Shown here: positions 1 through 8,160 of the stretch, piece by piece
Layout of the letters: each line of letters begins with the position of its first letter
Numbering within the stretch: the first letter of the stretch is position 1
Assembly (NCBI GenBank): GCA_902363805.1
Contig: CABJBF010000001.1
Location: 372,001 to 436,000 of the forward strand
Direction of reading: 5' to 3'
DNA length: 64,000 nt
Origin: Eubacteriaceae bacterium
GTDB taxonomy: Bacteria; Bacillota; Clostridia; Lachnospirales; Lachnospiraceae
Program-made: the position numbers and the translations under genes
The notes under the pieces: generated by a model
What the model saw: the letters and a program-made list of their open reading frames with translations, nothing else
The model's database searches: none
Told to the model about the DNA's origin: nothing

Positions 1-649
1 AACTGCTCATATCAATAGTTTTACTATTGTATGAAACTGTATTGTCTCCATTTAAAACATCTTTAGCAGCTTTAATACAGTCAGAATTTAAACTTCCACT
101 GTCGTATAATGATAATGATCTGCTAAGAGAACCATTTCTTGCAGGAGTAAATTGACCACTCTGATAAACAACTCCGCTAACTGTGTTAGGGAAGAGTGAA
201 GATTTTACTCTGTTCATAACTACAATTCCTACAGCTTTCTTACCGGCATAAACCTGATTGCCTGATTCACTGTAAATAATTGAAGAAAGCATTCTTAAAT
301 CACTGCTGTTGTAACGATTCTTAACTGTTATATTAACTGTTCCGTAAGTTGAACCATTAACTTTACTTGTTATTGTAATTGTTGCCTTGCCGGCCTTTAA
401 ACCGGTAACAGTACCTTTCTTTGAAACCTTGGCAACTTTCTTGTTGCTTGATTTAAAAGAATAGTAATCAACATTATTACCATTGCTTTTTAAAAGTTTC
501 TTTATCTTGTATGTCTTATTTACCTTAACTGTCTTCGTAATACTTATCTGTGATTTGTTTGTTGAATTAATATCTGCGTTTACCATTGTAATGCTTGATG
601 CAATAAGCATAAATGCTATCATTAGTAAACTATAAATCTTTAATTTCAC
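1..649 (-). CDS. Secreted Ig-like/SleB-type cell wall hydrolase (3' end outside window)
   Basis: Reading from a GTG at 649 with the Shine-Dalgarno sequence GGAGG just upstream, the frame stays open to the window edge. It encodes a hydrophobic signal peptide ending around VNA, a bacterial Ig-like (BIG2-type) domain with the typical VSKKGTVTGLKAG strand, and the start of a hydrolase_2/SleB-like domain (SSIIYSESGNQ, AGKKAVGIVVMNRV, FTPARNGSL). SleB-family enzymes cleave peptidoglycan; the Ig-like domain probably anchors to the wall. It is a paralog of the gene at 2535-3347, and both have the same promoter layout. The C-terminus and stop codon lie outside the window. Confidence 0.85.
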   Translation of the reverse strand, partial: MKLKIYSLLMIAFMLIASSITMVNADINSTNKSQISITKTVKVNKTYKIKKLLKSNGNNVDYYSFKSSNKKVAKVSKKGTVTGLKAGKATITITSKVNGSTYGTVNITVKNRYNSSDLRMLSSIIYSESGNQVYAGKKAVGIVVMNRVKSSLFPNTVSGVVYQSGQFTPARNGSLSRSLSLYDSGSLNSDCIKAAKDVLNGDNTVSYNSKTIDMSS

Positions 650-709
650 AACGACCTCCAAATGTTACGCTTATATTTTACAAATGTTACAAATTTGTTA
701 CGTTTATTA

Positions 710-738
710 ATAATGCCTTAAAAAACAGTTTTTGTCAA
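710..738 (-). promoter_or_regulatory. Sigma-A promoter of the first SleB-like gene
   Basis: On the minus strand TTGACA (738-733) and CATTAT (715-710) are separated by exactly 17 bp. The paralog at 2535-3347 has the same -35, spacer length and -10, so this is a duplicated promoter. The leader between it and the GTG start contains several TGTAAC/GTTAC repeats. Confidence 0.65.
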
Positions 739-818
739 GGGTTTTCTTAAAGGAATAATATGACAAACCGTAATAAATAATAAAAAATGAGAACAAAAAC
801 GAAAAAAATCGAATTAAT

Positions 819-837
819 TTGTTACGGTTTGTAACAA
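819..837. promoter_or_regulatory. GTTAC/GTAAC inverted repeat, operator-like
   Basis: TTGTTAC and GTAACAA form a perfect 7-bp inverted repeat with a 5-bp spacer, about 80 bp upstream of the minus-strand promoter of the first SleB-like gene. Similar half sites recur between 663 and 700. It could bind a dimeric regulator; the factor is unknown. Confidence 0.35.
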
Positions 838-983
838 TTGAAAATGGAATATATAGTGAATGAAAAGAGTGGTTCATACAAGTACTTGATGAAAATGCAA
901 TATATCATATTTTAAGTTGCAATGACTCATAAAATTTATTTATAATAAGAAAAATTTTTTGGATATTGTAACATTTATGCTAA

Positions 984-1012
984 TTGACAAATATAAAATT
1001 ATATGTTACTTT
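984..1012 (+). promoter_or_regulatory. Promoter of the MATE exporter leader
   Basis: TTGACA at 984 is followed after 17 bp by TACTTT, a weak -10. Transcription would begin near 1018, about 20 nt before the structured leader, with the exporter start at 1215. Confidence 0.5.
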
Positions 1013-1037
1013 TTTCAGAAGAAAAGTATATAAATTA

Positions 1038-1117
1038 ACTGCCACCGGGTAGTAGCGTATAACGCTGGAGTTCATATCGTTAGGTCTTTGAAGATATGAA
1101 GTTCCGGCGATTTTTTT
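1038..1117 (+). ncRNA. Guanidine-IV (mepA motif) riboswitch candidate with overlapping terminator
   Basis: The leader folds as an outer GCC/GGC pairing (1041-1043 with 1106-1108), a small AGCG-TATAA-CGCT hairpin, and a long TTCATATC/GATATGAA stem that ends in a run of seven T. The single-stranded ACCGGGTAGT segment and the position directly before a MATE exporter fit the mepA motif, the fourth guanidine riboswitch class, known from Clostridia. The T tract suggests transcriptional control, with ligand binding expected to prevent termination. The class assignment is from memory of the motif and needs a covariance-model check; the structure itself is visible. Confidence 0.6.
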
Positions 1118-1214
1118 GTAATAAATAACAGAAGAAAATAGTGGACGGCAGAATTTGTGTAATAAAAGAATAATGAAATGCTAAACAATATTTTTAAAAT
1201 AGAAGGATGGAATA

Positions 1215-2504
1215 ATGAACAGTAACTTAAAAGAGTTTATTAAATATACAGTTTTTAATGTTTTAGGAATGATAGGGTTGTCATGCTATATATTAGCAGA
1301 TACTTTCTTTATATCATTTGGACTAGGTGCAAATGGACTTGCGGCTCTAAATTTGGCACTGCCGGTTTACAGCGTTATTAACGGAAGTGGGTTAATGCTT
1401 GGAATAGGTGGAGCTACTAAATATGCAATAATGAAAAATCAGGGAAATAAGAAGTATAATGAAAGTTTTATGAATACAGTGTTTATGGCAATCGTTATTG
1501 GAATAATATTTTTCTTAACAGGGATAATTTTTTCGGGAAATATAGCAACGCTGTTGGGGGCAAATAAACAGGTTTACCATATGACATCTATTTATTTAAA
1601 AGTTCTTCTCATGTTTGGTCCGGCATTTGTATTAAATAATGTAATGAATGCATTTGTTAGAAATGATGGAAATCCCAGACTTTCTATGATAGCAATGTTA
1701 GTAGGTAGTTTTGGCAATATTATTTTAGATTATTTATTGGTAATTAAATTTAGCATGGGAATGTTTGGAGCTGTCCTTGCAACCGGATTTTCGCCGATTA
1801 TGGGACTTATGGTGTTATCGGGACATATTGTTTCAGAGAATAGCAACATTAAATTTAAAGTAGCAAAAATAAGAGCGTCATTTATTAAATCAATAATAAT
1901 GCTTGGAATTCCTTCGTTTGTTGCAGAAATGTCATCAGGCATAGTGATTTTTGTGTTTAATATAATTATATTAGACTTACAGGGAAATGTAGGGGTGGCA
2001 GCATATGGTGTTATTGCAAATTTAGCCCTTGTAGTGATTTCAATTTACACAGGTGTAGCACAGGGAAGCCAACCTTTGTTTAGTGCGGCATATGGGAAAA
2101 ATGACAAGAAGATGCAGAAACAGTTATTTAAATATGCAATTACTGCTGTAACTTTGATTTCTATAGTAATATATGCAGTTATTTTGTTATTTGCAAATCC
2201 AATTACTTCTGTATTTAATGGTGAAGGAAATATGCAGCTTCAGGCTATAGCAGTTAAAGGAATGTATTTATACTTTACTTCAATTTTATTTATTGGAATG
2301 AATATTGTGATGGCTACTTATTTTGCTGCAAGAGAAAAAGTAATTCCTTCATATATAATATCTTTTGGCAGAGGGTTTGTGGTTATAATTCCAATGGCGT
2401 TTATAATGAGTTTTCTATGGAAAATGACAGGTGTATGGCTGGCAATGACTGTAACTGAGGGAATAATTGCTGCTGTCGGAGTGGCACTAATAAAAAAAGC
2501 TTAG
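1215..2504 (+). CDS. MATE family multidrug/guanidinium exporter
   Basis: A 429-residue polytopic membrane protein of the MatE/NorM-MepA family, with about 12 hydrophobic segments in two repeats. The start is LGMIGLSCYILADTFFI and the second half begins near residue 230. MATE proteins export cationic drugs with Na+ or H+ antiport. The Shine-Dalgarno sequence AGAAGGATGG precedes the ATG. The structured leader at 1038-1117 suggests that expression follows guanidinium or a similar cation. The length is slightly below the usual 440-460 residues, but no motif appears broken. It is transcribed alone and ends in a strong terminator. Confidence 0.88.
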   Translation: MNSNLKEFIKYTVFNVLGMIGLSCYILADTFFISFGLGANGLAALNLALPVYSVINGSGLMLGIGGATKYAIMKNQGNKKYNESFMNTVFMAIVIGIIFFLTGIIFSGNIATLLGANKQVYHMTSIYLKVLLMFGPAFVLNNVMNAFVRNDGNPRLSMIAMLVGSFGNIILDYLLVIKFSMGMFGAVLATGFSPIMGLMVLSGHIVSENSNIKFKVAKIRASFIKSIIMLGIPSFVAEMSSGIVIFVFNIIILDLQGNVGVAAYGVIANLALVVISIYTGVAQGSQPLFSAAYGKNDKKMQKQLFKYAITAVTLISIVIYAVILLFANPITSVFNGEGNMQLQAIAVKGMYLYFTSILFIGMNIVMATYFAAREKVIPSYIISFGRGFVVIIPMAFIMSFLWKMTGVWLAMTVTEGIIAAVGVALIKKA

Positions 2505-2527
2505 ACCTTAAAGGCCTAAGCTTTTTT
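2493..2527. terminator. Bidirectional terminator between MATE and SleB-like genes
   Basis: AAGCTTAG and CTAAGCTT form a strong stem with T/A runs on both sides. The hairpin overlaps the MATE stop codon and can also end the convergent gene at 2535-3347. Confidence 0.85.
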
Positions 2528-2534
2528 ATATAAA

Positions 2535-3347
2535 TTATTTAAACATATGATGTGCAATTCTAAATTTACTTCTGTAAATATATCTGCTAAAGAATAATGT
2601 CTTTGTCATGTTGATAGTTGAGTTCTTGTAAACAACTGTCTTATCACCATTTAATGCTTCCTTAGCTGCTGCAATACAGTCAGAATCCATTCTTCCGCTA
2701 TCATATAATGCTAAAGATCTGTTAAGTGAACCGTTTCTTGCAGGAGTGAACTGTCGTCTCTGATAAAGAACACCTTTAATTGTGTTAGGGAAGAGACTTG
2801 ATTTCATTCTGTTAGCAACTACAATACCAACGGCTTTCTTTCCGGCATATGGTTCTCCACATGCTTCGCTGTAAATGATAGATGACATATATCTTAACTG
2901 ACTTGCTGTGTAACTGCTCTTAACATCAAGATTAACAGTGGCATATACTGAATCATCTGTGTCAGAAGTAACAGTAACAGTTGTTGAACCTGTCTTAAGA
3001 CCGGTAACAGTACCTGCCTTTGAAACCTTAACTACAGTTGAGTCATCAGCTGTAAAAGTCATATCTTTTACTGATTCAGAATCAAGATTTAATGATTTCT
3101 GTAATTTGATTTTCTTGTTAACTTTAACTGATTTATTAATATCTAATGTATTGTCTGTGTTATCTGTACTAGTTATATTGTTGTATGAATTTTCTGTTGA
3201 TGTTTCTACTTCTGAAGCTGTTGATGTTTCAATTGCTACTGTATTAGTATCAGGTATTGAAACTGAATCATCAGCGTGTACTGTTACAAGTCCTACTGCT
3301 GCAAACATAAAAGTAAAAACTAAAGAACTGTAAATTTTACGTTTCAA
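2535..3347 (-). CDS. Secreted Ig-like/SleB-type cell wall hydrolase
   Basis: A 270-residue protein with a signal peptide (residues 1-25, ending VTVHA), a Thr/Ser-rich linker, a BIG2-like Ig domain (about 75-145, VSKAGTVTGLKTG) and a C-terminal hydrolase_2/SleB-like domain (about 148-270). The last shows IIYSEACGEPYAGKKA, GIVVANRMKSSLFP and FTPARNGSL, with the conserved Glu in SEACGEP as candidate catalytic acid. Such enzymes cut the glycan strand in cortex or cell wall. It is closely related to the gene at 1-649 including the promoter region, which implies local duplication. A wall-turnover role is inferred; spore-cortex specificity cannot be read from the sequence. Confidence 0.85.
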   Translation of the reverse strand: MKRKIYSSLVFTFMFAAVGLVTVHADDSVSIPDTNTVAIETSTASEVETSTENSYNNITSTDNTDNTLDINKSVKVNKKIKLQKSLNLDSESVKDMTFTADDSTVVKVSKAGTVTGLKTGSTTVTVTSDTDDSVYATVNLDVKSSYTASQLRYMSSIIYSEACGEPYAGKKAVGIVVANRMKSSLFPNTIKGVLYQRRQFTPARNGSLNRSLALYDSGRMDSDCIAAAKEALNGDKTVVYKNSTINMTKTLFFSRYIYRSKFRIAHHMFK

Positions 3348-3432
3348 AACTAACCTCCAATTATTATATAATTAATTACGAATAATTATTACGAAAAGTC
3401 GTAAATTTATTACAAAAATATTACGCCTATTA

Positions 3433-3461
3433 ATAATGCCTTAAAATTCAAAAAATGTCAA
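3433..3461 (-). promoter_or_regulatory. Sigma-A promoter of the second SleB-like gene
   Basis: TTGACA (3461-3456) and CATTAT (3438-3433) on the minus strand are 17 bp apart, the same arrangement as at 710-738. The surrounding TATTAATAATGCCTTAAAA is shared by both paralogs. Confidence 0.65.
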
Positions 3462-3735
3462 GAGTAGGACACAGTCTTTTAACATATTTAAGAATAGGAT
3501 AAAGAAAGATAAATAAGTTGCAATGAATAGTTTGTTTTGTTAAAATTTAAAAAGGTTTTGCCGTATAAATGGGCATTCTGAGCAAAAATGGTTAAAAATT
3601 TTTTCTAACAAATATATAGAATAAATAAAAAGAAAGTAAAAAATAAAAAAATTTACTAAAATATATAAAAATTTCGTTTTTTTGTAAAAATTATTGAAAT
3701 TTGAAATAATTAGAATAATGAAAAGAGGCATTAAT

Positions 3736-5577
3736 TTGAATATATTATCAGTTGAAAATATAACACATTCTTTTACGGAAAGAAAATTATTTGACAAAGC
3801 AAGCTTTTATCTTCATGAAGGAGACAAAGTAGGTGTTATTGGCATAAATGGGACAGGAAAATCTACATTATTAAAAATAATGGCAGGAATAGAAGAGCCG
3901 GATGAAGGAAAAGTAATTAAGGCATCGAATTTAATGATTCACTATTTGCCACAGAATCCTAAGTTTAATGATGAGGATACGGTCATAGAAAGTGTACAGA
4001 ATATGGTACATCATCATGCAAATGAAAATGAACTTATAGAAGCTAAAAGTATGATGACACGTTTAGGAATAACGGATTTTGAACAGAAAACAGGAGAATT
4101 GTCAGGAGGACAGAGAAAAAGACTGGCTTTGGTTTCGGTGTTGCTTACACCATGTGATATTTTAATTTTAGATGAACCTACAAACCATTTAGATAGCACA
4201 ATGGCTGAGTGGCTTGAAAATCAGCTTAAGGTATTTAAAGGCGCTCTTGTAATGGTAACTCATGACAGATATTTTTTAGATAGTGTAACAAATAGAATAA
4301 TCGAACTTGATAAAGGAAAGATTTACAGTTATCAGGAGAAATATTCAGGATATTTGCAACGTAAGGCAGAAAGAGAAGCGAGTGACAAAGCCAGCGAACG
4401 TAAACGCCAGAGTATTTTAAGAAAAGAAATTGAGTGGATGCAAAGAGGTGCAAGAGCAAGGTCTACGAAGCAGAAAGCTCATATTCAAAGATATGAAAAT
4501 TTGAAAAATCAGCAGGGAATAGTAGAGGATGAAAAAATTGAACTTAGCAGTATAAAGTCCAGAATGGGAAGAACAACCATCGAAATTGAAAATATTTCTA
4601 AGGCTTACGGAGACAATGTGTTAATCAAAGATTTTACATACAATTTCCTGAAAGGTGACAGAGTCGGATTTGTAGGAAAGAATGGATGCGGAAAAACAAC
4701 TTTGATGAAGATTATTGATGGCCGAATTAAGCCTGACAGTGGAAATATTAATATTGGACAGACAATTAAGATGGGTTATTATACTCAGGAAATTGAAAAT
4801 GACAAAGATGCGGGAATTGCTTATATGGATTCTGAAGACAGAGTTATTGATTACATTAAAAATACTGCTGAATTTGTCAGAACTGAAGAAGGGCTTGTTT
4901 CGGCATCAGTTATGCTTGAAAGATTCTTGTTCCCATCATCACAACAGTACAGTAAGATTGGCAAATTATCGGGTGGTGAGAGAAGACGATTGAATCTTCT
5001 AAGGGTTCTAATGGAAGCACCAAATGTTCTTATTTTAGATGAACCTACAAATGATTTAGATATAGAGACGATGACAATATTGGAAGACTATTTAGATAGT
5101 TTTGATGGAATTGTAATTACTGTTTCTCATGACAGATATTTCCTCGACAGAGTTGTAAGAAGAATATTTTCTTTTGAAGGAAATGGTGTGATTCGTCAGT
5201 ATGAAGGTGGTTACACAGATTACATTAATAAAAAGAAGGAAAATGAAACACCGGAAGAAAATATTTTTTCAAATTCAAAGTCAAAAAATTCTTCAGAAGA
5301 TAAAAATGGTAAGTCAGACTATAAAAATAGAAATAAAAAATTGAAATTCTCTTACAATGAGCAGAGAGAATATGAAACCATAGAAGATGACATATCTAAA
5401 TTAGAAGAAAAACTTGAAAAATTAGATGATGAAATGAACAAAAATGCAACTAATTCTGTAAAACTAAAAGAATTGATAGATTCTAAAGAAGAAACAGAAA
5501 CTCTTTTAATGGAAAAGATGAACAGATGGGAATATTTAGAAGATTTGGCTAAAAAAATAGAAGAGCAGGGAAGGTAA
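3736..5577 (+). CDS. ABC-F family ATPase (ribosome-associated type)
   Basis: Two complete ABC ATPase domains without membrane segments define the ABC-F family, whose members act on the ribosome E-site or protect against antibiotics. Domain 1 has Walker A GINGTGKST, signature LSGGQRKR and Walker B ILILDEPTNHLD; domain 2 has GKNGCGKTT, LSGGERRR and LILDEPTNDLD. A linker rich in charged residues (KQKAHIQRYE) lies between them and a coiled coil closes the C-terminus. I place the start at TTG 3736: AGAGG lies 7 nt upstream and the protein then begins MNILSVENITHSF like relatives; ATG 3718 and TTG 3694 have no good ribosome site. The exact subfamily cannot be fixed. Confidence 0.88.
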   Translation: MNILSVENITHSFTERKLFDKASFYLHEGDKVGVIGINGTGKSTLLKIMAGIEEPDEGKVIKASNLMIHYLPQNPKFNDEDTVIESVQNMVHHHANENELIEAKSMMTRLGITDFEQKTGELSGGQRKRLALVSVLLTPCDILILDEPTNHLDSTMAEWLENQLKVFKGALVMVTHDRYFLDSVTNRIIELDKGKIYSYQEKYSGYLQRKAEREASDKASERKRQSILRKEIEWMQRGARARSTKQKAHIQRYENLKNQQGIVEDEKIELSSIKSRMGRTTIEIENISKAYGDNVLIKDFTYNFLKGDRVGFVGKNGCGKTTLMKIIDGRIKPDSGNINIGQTIKMGYYTQEIENDKDAGIAYMDSEDRVIDYIKNTAEFVRTEEGLVSASVMLERFLFPSSQQYSKIGKLSGGERRRLNLLRVLMEAPNVLILDEPTNDLDIETMTILEDYLDSFDGIVITVSHDRYFLDRVVRRIFSFEGNGVIRQYEGGYTDYINKKKENETPEENIFSNSKSKNSSEDKNGKSDYKNRNKKLKFSYNEQREYETIEDDISKLEEKLEKLDDEMNKNATNSVKLKELIDSKEETETLLMEKMNRWEYLEDLAKKIEEQGR

Positions 5578-5607
5578 ATATTTTTATAGAAATGATAACC
5601 ATAAAAT

Positions 5608-5645
5608 AAAGGCAAGGGAAAATTTTTCCATTTGCCTTTTTTCTA
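5608..5645. terminator. Terminator between ABC-F and thioesterase genes
   Basis: AAAGGCA and TTGCCTTT form a stem, extended by GGAAAA/TTTTCC, followed by a T run on either strand. It lies between convergent genes and can serve both. Confidence 0.8.
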
Positions 5646-5723
5646 ATATAATAAAGTCTGTTAATGAACAGATTGTTCAGTTATTAAAAATGTCTGATAG
5701 AATATTTTCATAATATTCCTTGT

Positions 5724-6155
5724 TTACTGATTATCAGATACTTTATCTAAACACTCTAAGAATTTCTCATGGTATTCAGTCATGTTGTTTTTTAATGAAA
5801 CAGGTCTTCCGTTTTTACTTAAAAAGCAATGGCTTGTAATGCCTCGAGTTGTTACTTTGCCGGATTTTTTATCAACTATTTCATAATTTAATTTCATACG
5901 AATGCCATTGTATTCGATAAGGCTAACCTTAATAAGCATTGTTTCGCCAAACTGAACCATACGCTTGTATTCACATTGAACACTAAGAACAGGTGACATA
6001 ATACCATTCTCTTCTAATTCTTTATAAGGTATACCTAAGGAATCCATAAAAGCAATTCGGGCTTCTTCAAAATATCTTAAGTAATTTGAATGATGAACAA
6101 CTCCCATCATATCAGTTTCATAGTAATTTGCTTTTCGCTCATATGTAAATGTCAT
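5724..6155 (-). CDS. Acyl-CoA thioesterase, 4HBT/YbgC-FadM type hotdog fold
   Basis: At 143 residues this is the normal length of a single hotdog domain. The N-terminus has the signature YYETDMMGVVHHSNYLRYFEEAR, in pieces YETDMMGVVHHSNY and YFEEAR, including the catalytic Asp of the 4-hydroxybenzoyl-CoA thioesterase subfamily. It probably hydrolyses short or medium acyl-CoA in the cytoplasm. The gene is monocistronic, convergent with the ABC-F gene and divergent from the regulator at 6344. Confidence 0.85.
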   Translation of the reverse strand: MTFTYERKANYYETDMMGVVHHSNYLRYFEEARIAFMDSLGIPYKELEENGIMSPVLSVQCEYKRMVQFGETMLIKVSLIEYNGIRMKLNYEIVDKKSGKVTTRGITSHCFLSKNGRPVSLKNNMTEYHEKFLECLDKVSDNQ

Positions 6156-6254
6156 ATTAAAAATCCCTTCTATCTTAATTTAAATCATTGCATCTTTAAT
6201 TTTTATCAACATTATTAGTATACATCATTTTACAAAAATGTGTTATCAAAAATA

Positions 6255-6283
6255 TTGACAATAAAAATGCAATTTTGTATAGT
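6255..6283 (+). promoter_or_regulatory. Promoter of the XRE-cupin regulator / pot locus
   Basis: TTGACA at 6255 and TATAGT at 6278 are separated by 17 bp. The expected start of transcription is near 6290, directly at the palindrome 6292-6308. Confidence 0.7.
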
Positions 6284-6291
6284 GTATCTGG

Positions 6292-6308
6292 GTTTAGTTT
6301 TACTAAAC
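6292..6308. promoter_or_regulatory. Palindromic operator GTTTAGT-TTT-ACTAAAC
   Basis: A perfect 7-bp inverted repeat with a 3-bp centre sits at the predicted transcription start of the regulator gene. The half site TTAGT recurs once just downstream (6315). Its place suggests autoregulation by the XRE-cupin protein encoded next. Confidence 0.55.
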
Positions 6309-6343
6309 ATTAAGGTTAGTATTTGAAAATAAAGGAAAAAATA

Positions 6344-6877
6344 ATGGATATAGGATTTAAGATAAAAGAATTGAGAATGGAGAGGGGATTAACGCAGGAA
6401 GAACTGGCTGACAGGGCAGAACTTTCTAAGGGGTTTATTTCTCAGGTTGAAAACAATCTTACATCTCCATCAATTGCAACATTGACAGATATTTTGCAGT
6501 GTCTGGGAACGGATTTAAAAGATTTTTTTAATGATATGAAGGATGAGCAGATAGTCTTTTCGAAAGAGGATTATTTTGAAAAAAATGATAGTGAATTAAA
6601 GAATTACTTACAGTGGATAATCCCTAACGCCCAAAAGAATACGATGGAACCGATTCTTCTTACATTAGAACAGGGAGGTTCGACGTATCCGGACAATCCT
6701 CATGAGGGAGAAGAATTTGGATACGTATTAAAGGGAAGCGTGGAAATCCATATAGGTGGAAAGATTTATAAGGCAAAAAAAGGCGAGTCATTTTATTATG
6801 AAGCAAAATACAACCATCATATAGAATCAAAAAAAGGTGCAACAATAATATGGGTAAGTTCACCACCGAGTTTCTAA
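6344..6877 (+). CDS. XRE-cupin transcriptional regulator, probable regulator of polyamine uptake
   Basis: The N-terminal 60 residues form an XRE helix-turn-helix (GLTQEELADRAELSKGFISQ), and the C-terminal 80 residues a cupin_2 barrel (HEGEEFGYVLKGSVEIHI). Proteins of this build commonly control the adjacent polyamine transporter, as with PuuR. The start is ATG 6344, with AAAGGA about 7 nt upstream, rather than TTG 6323. It lies 137 bp before potA with no terminator between, so co-transcription is possible. The cupin probably senses putrescine or spermidine; this is inference from context. Confidence 0.85.
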   Translation: MDIGFKIKELRMERGLTQEELADRAELSKGFISQVENNLTSPSIATLTDILQCLGTDLKDFFNDMKDEQIVFSKEDYFEKNDSELKNYLQWIIPNAQKNTMEPILLTLEQGGSTYPDNPHEGEEFGYVLKGSVEIHIGGKIYKAKKGESFYYEAKYNHHIESKKGATIIWVSSPPSF

Positions 6878-7014
6878 AAATATCGAAACAATAATGGTAA
6901 GTTTATCACTTGATTTATAACGACGACTAAGAACTACCATAAATTTATAGGTGTGTTGATTAACGTATATAATTGTAAAAAATTGGAACTATTAAAAAGA
7001 TTGGAGGATGTACA

Positions 7015-8058
7015 GTGAGTAATAAGATTATTGAATTAAAAGGAATAACAAAGACATTCGATGACCAGCAGGTTTTAAAAGGAATAGATTTAAATATATA
7101 TGAAAATGAATTTTTGACATTGCTTGGACCTAGTGGATGCGGAAAGACAACACTTCTTAGAATTTTAGGCGGATTTGAATCTGCAGACAATGGAGAGGTA
7201 TTGTTTAATGGCAAAGATATTGCAAAGGTTCCGCCATATAAAAGAGAAATAAATACGGTATTTCAGAAATATGCTCTTTTTCCATTTTTAAATGTATATG
7301 ATAATGTGGCTTTTGGTCTTAATTTGAAAAAAATGGATAAGGACGTAATAGATAAAAAAGTTAAAAATATTTTAGCTTTAGTTGGACTTGAAGGATTTGA
7401 AAAGAGAGATGTTACAAGACTTTCAGGTGGACAGCAGCAAAGAGTTGCCATAGCAAGAGCTCTTGTAAATGAACCTAAAGTTTTGCTTCTTGATGAACCA
7501 CTTGGAGCGCTTGATGCAAAATTAAGAAAGGACATGCAGATTGAACTAAAAAAGATTCAGAAAGAAGTAGGAATTACTTTCGTATTTGTAACTCATGACC
7601 AGGAAGAAGCGTTGTCAATGTCCGACACGATTGTTGTTTTAAATGATGGTGTTATCCAGCAGATTGGTACGCCTATGGACATTTACAACGAACCTGAAAA
7701 CAGATTTGTTGCAAATTTTATTGGCGAGTCAAATATTATAGAAGGAAATATGCTTAAGGATTGTCTGGTAAAATTTGATGATATTGAATGGGAGTGCGTT
7801 GATAAAGGGTTTAAAGATAATGAAGAAATTGAAGTAGTTCTTCGTCCTGAAGATATGGATATTGTAAAACCCGAAGAGGCACAGCTTGTAGGCACAATTA
7901 TTTCAAAGGTATTTATGGGAGTTCACTATGAGTATCTTGTTGAAACAAAATATAGAAATTATAAAGTTCATACAACAGATGATTATGAAGTGGGGCTTAA
8001 GGTTGGAATGACAATTGACCCATTTGACATTCAGGTTATGTATAAGATGGATTATTAA
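7015..8058 (+). CDS. potA: Spermidine/putrescine ABC transporter ATPase PotA
   Basis: The protein has 347 residues with Walker [10 protein letters not shown], signature [15 protein letters not shown], Walker [12 protein letters not shown] and switch His in VTHDQEEA, followed by a C-terminal TOBE domain (about 240-345) with VVLRPEDM. It drives import of polyamines through PotB and PotC. The start is GTG at 7015 after GGAGG. It heads potA-potB-potCD; the gap to potB is 102 bp and contains the dispersed element 8066-8141. Confidence 0.92.
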   Translation: MSNKIIELKGITKTFDDQQVLKGIDLNIYENEFLTLLGPSGCGKTTLLRILGGFESADNGEVLFNGKDIAKVPPYKREINTVFQKYALFPFLNVYDNVAFGLNLKKMDKDVIDKKVKNILALVGLEGFEKRDVTRLSGGQQQRVAIARALVNEPKVLLLDEPLGALDAKLRKDMQIELKKIQKEVGITFVFVTHDQEEALSMSDTIVVLNDGVIQQIGTPMDIYNEPENRFVANFIGESNIIEGNMLKDCLVKFDDIEWECVDKGFKDNEEIEVVLRPEDMDIVKPEEAQLVGTIISKVFMGVHYEYLVETKYRNYKVHTTDDYEVGLKVGMTIDPFDIQVMYKMDY

Positions 8059-8065
8059 TAGGAGG

Positions 8066-8141
8066 AAACAAAATGAACGAAGTTCATTTTCTATAAATGT
8101 TTCCGACGAATAGCCGCCGACCGAAGGGCGGGGGCATTACA
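8066..8141 (+). repeat. 75-nt dispersed intergenic element, copy A
   Basis: It is nearly identical to 16134-16209, where it precedes an unrelated gene. Both copies contain an AATGAA/TTCATT hairpin, a conserved CTATAAATGTTT core and a CCGCC-GACCRAA-GG hairpin, and both end 10-20 nt before a strong ribosome site. In this copy the first stem is extended by a C-G pair. Function unknown; a structured RNA or a small mobile repeat are the options. Confidence 0.7.
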
Positions 8142-8160
8142 TGTTTTACAGGAGGAAGAA

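Noticed and set aside
8073..8100. Short ORF MNEVHFL inside repeat copy A
   Set aside because: Copy B has a one-base insertion that changes frame and length, so the peptide is not conserved.
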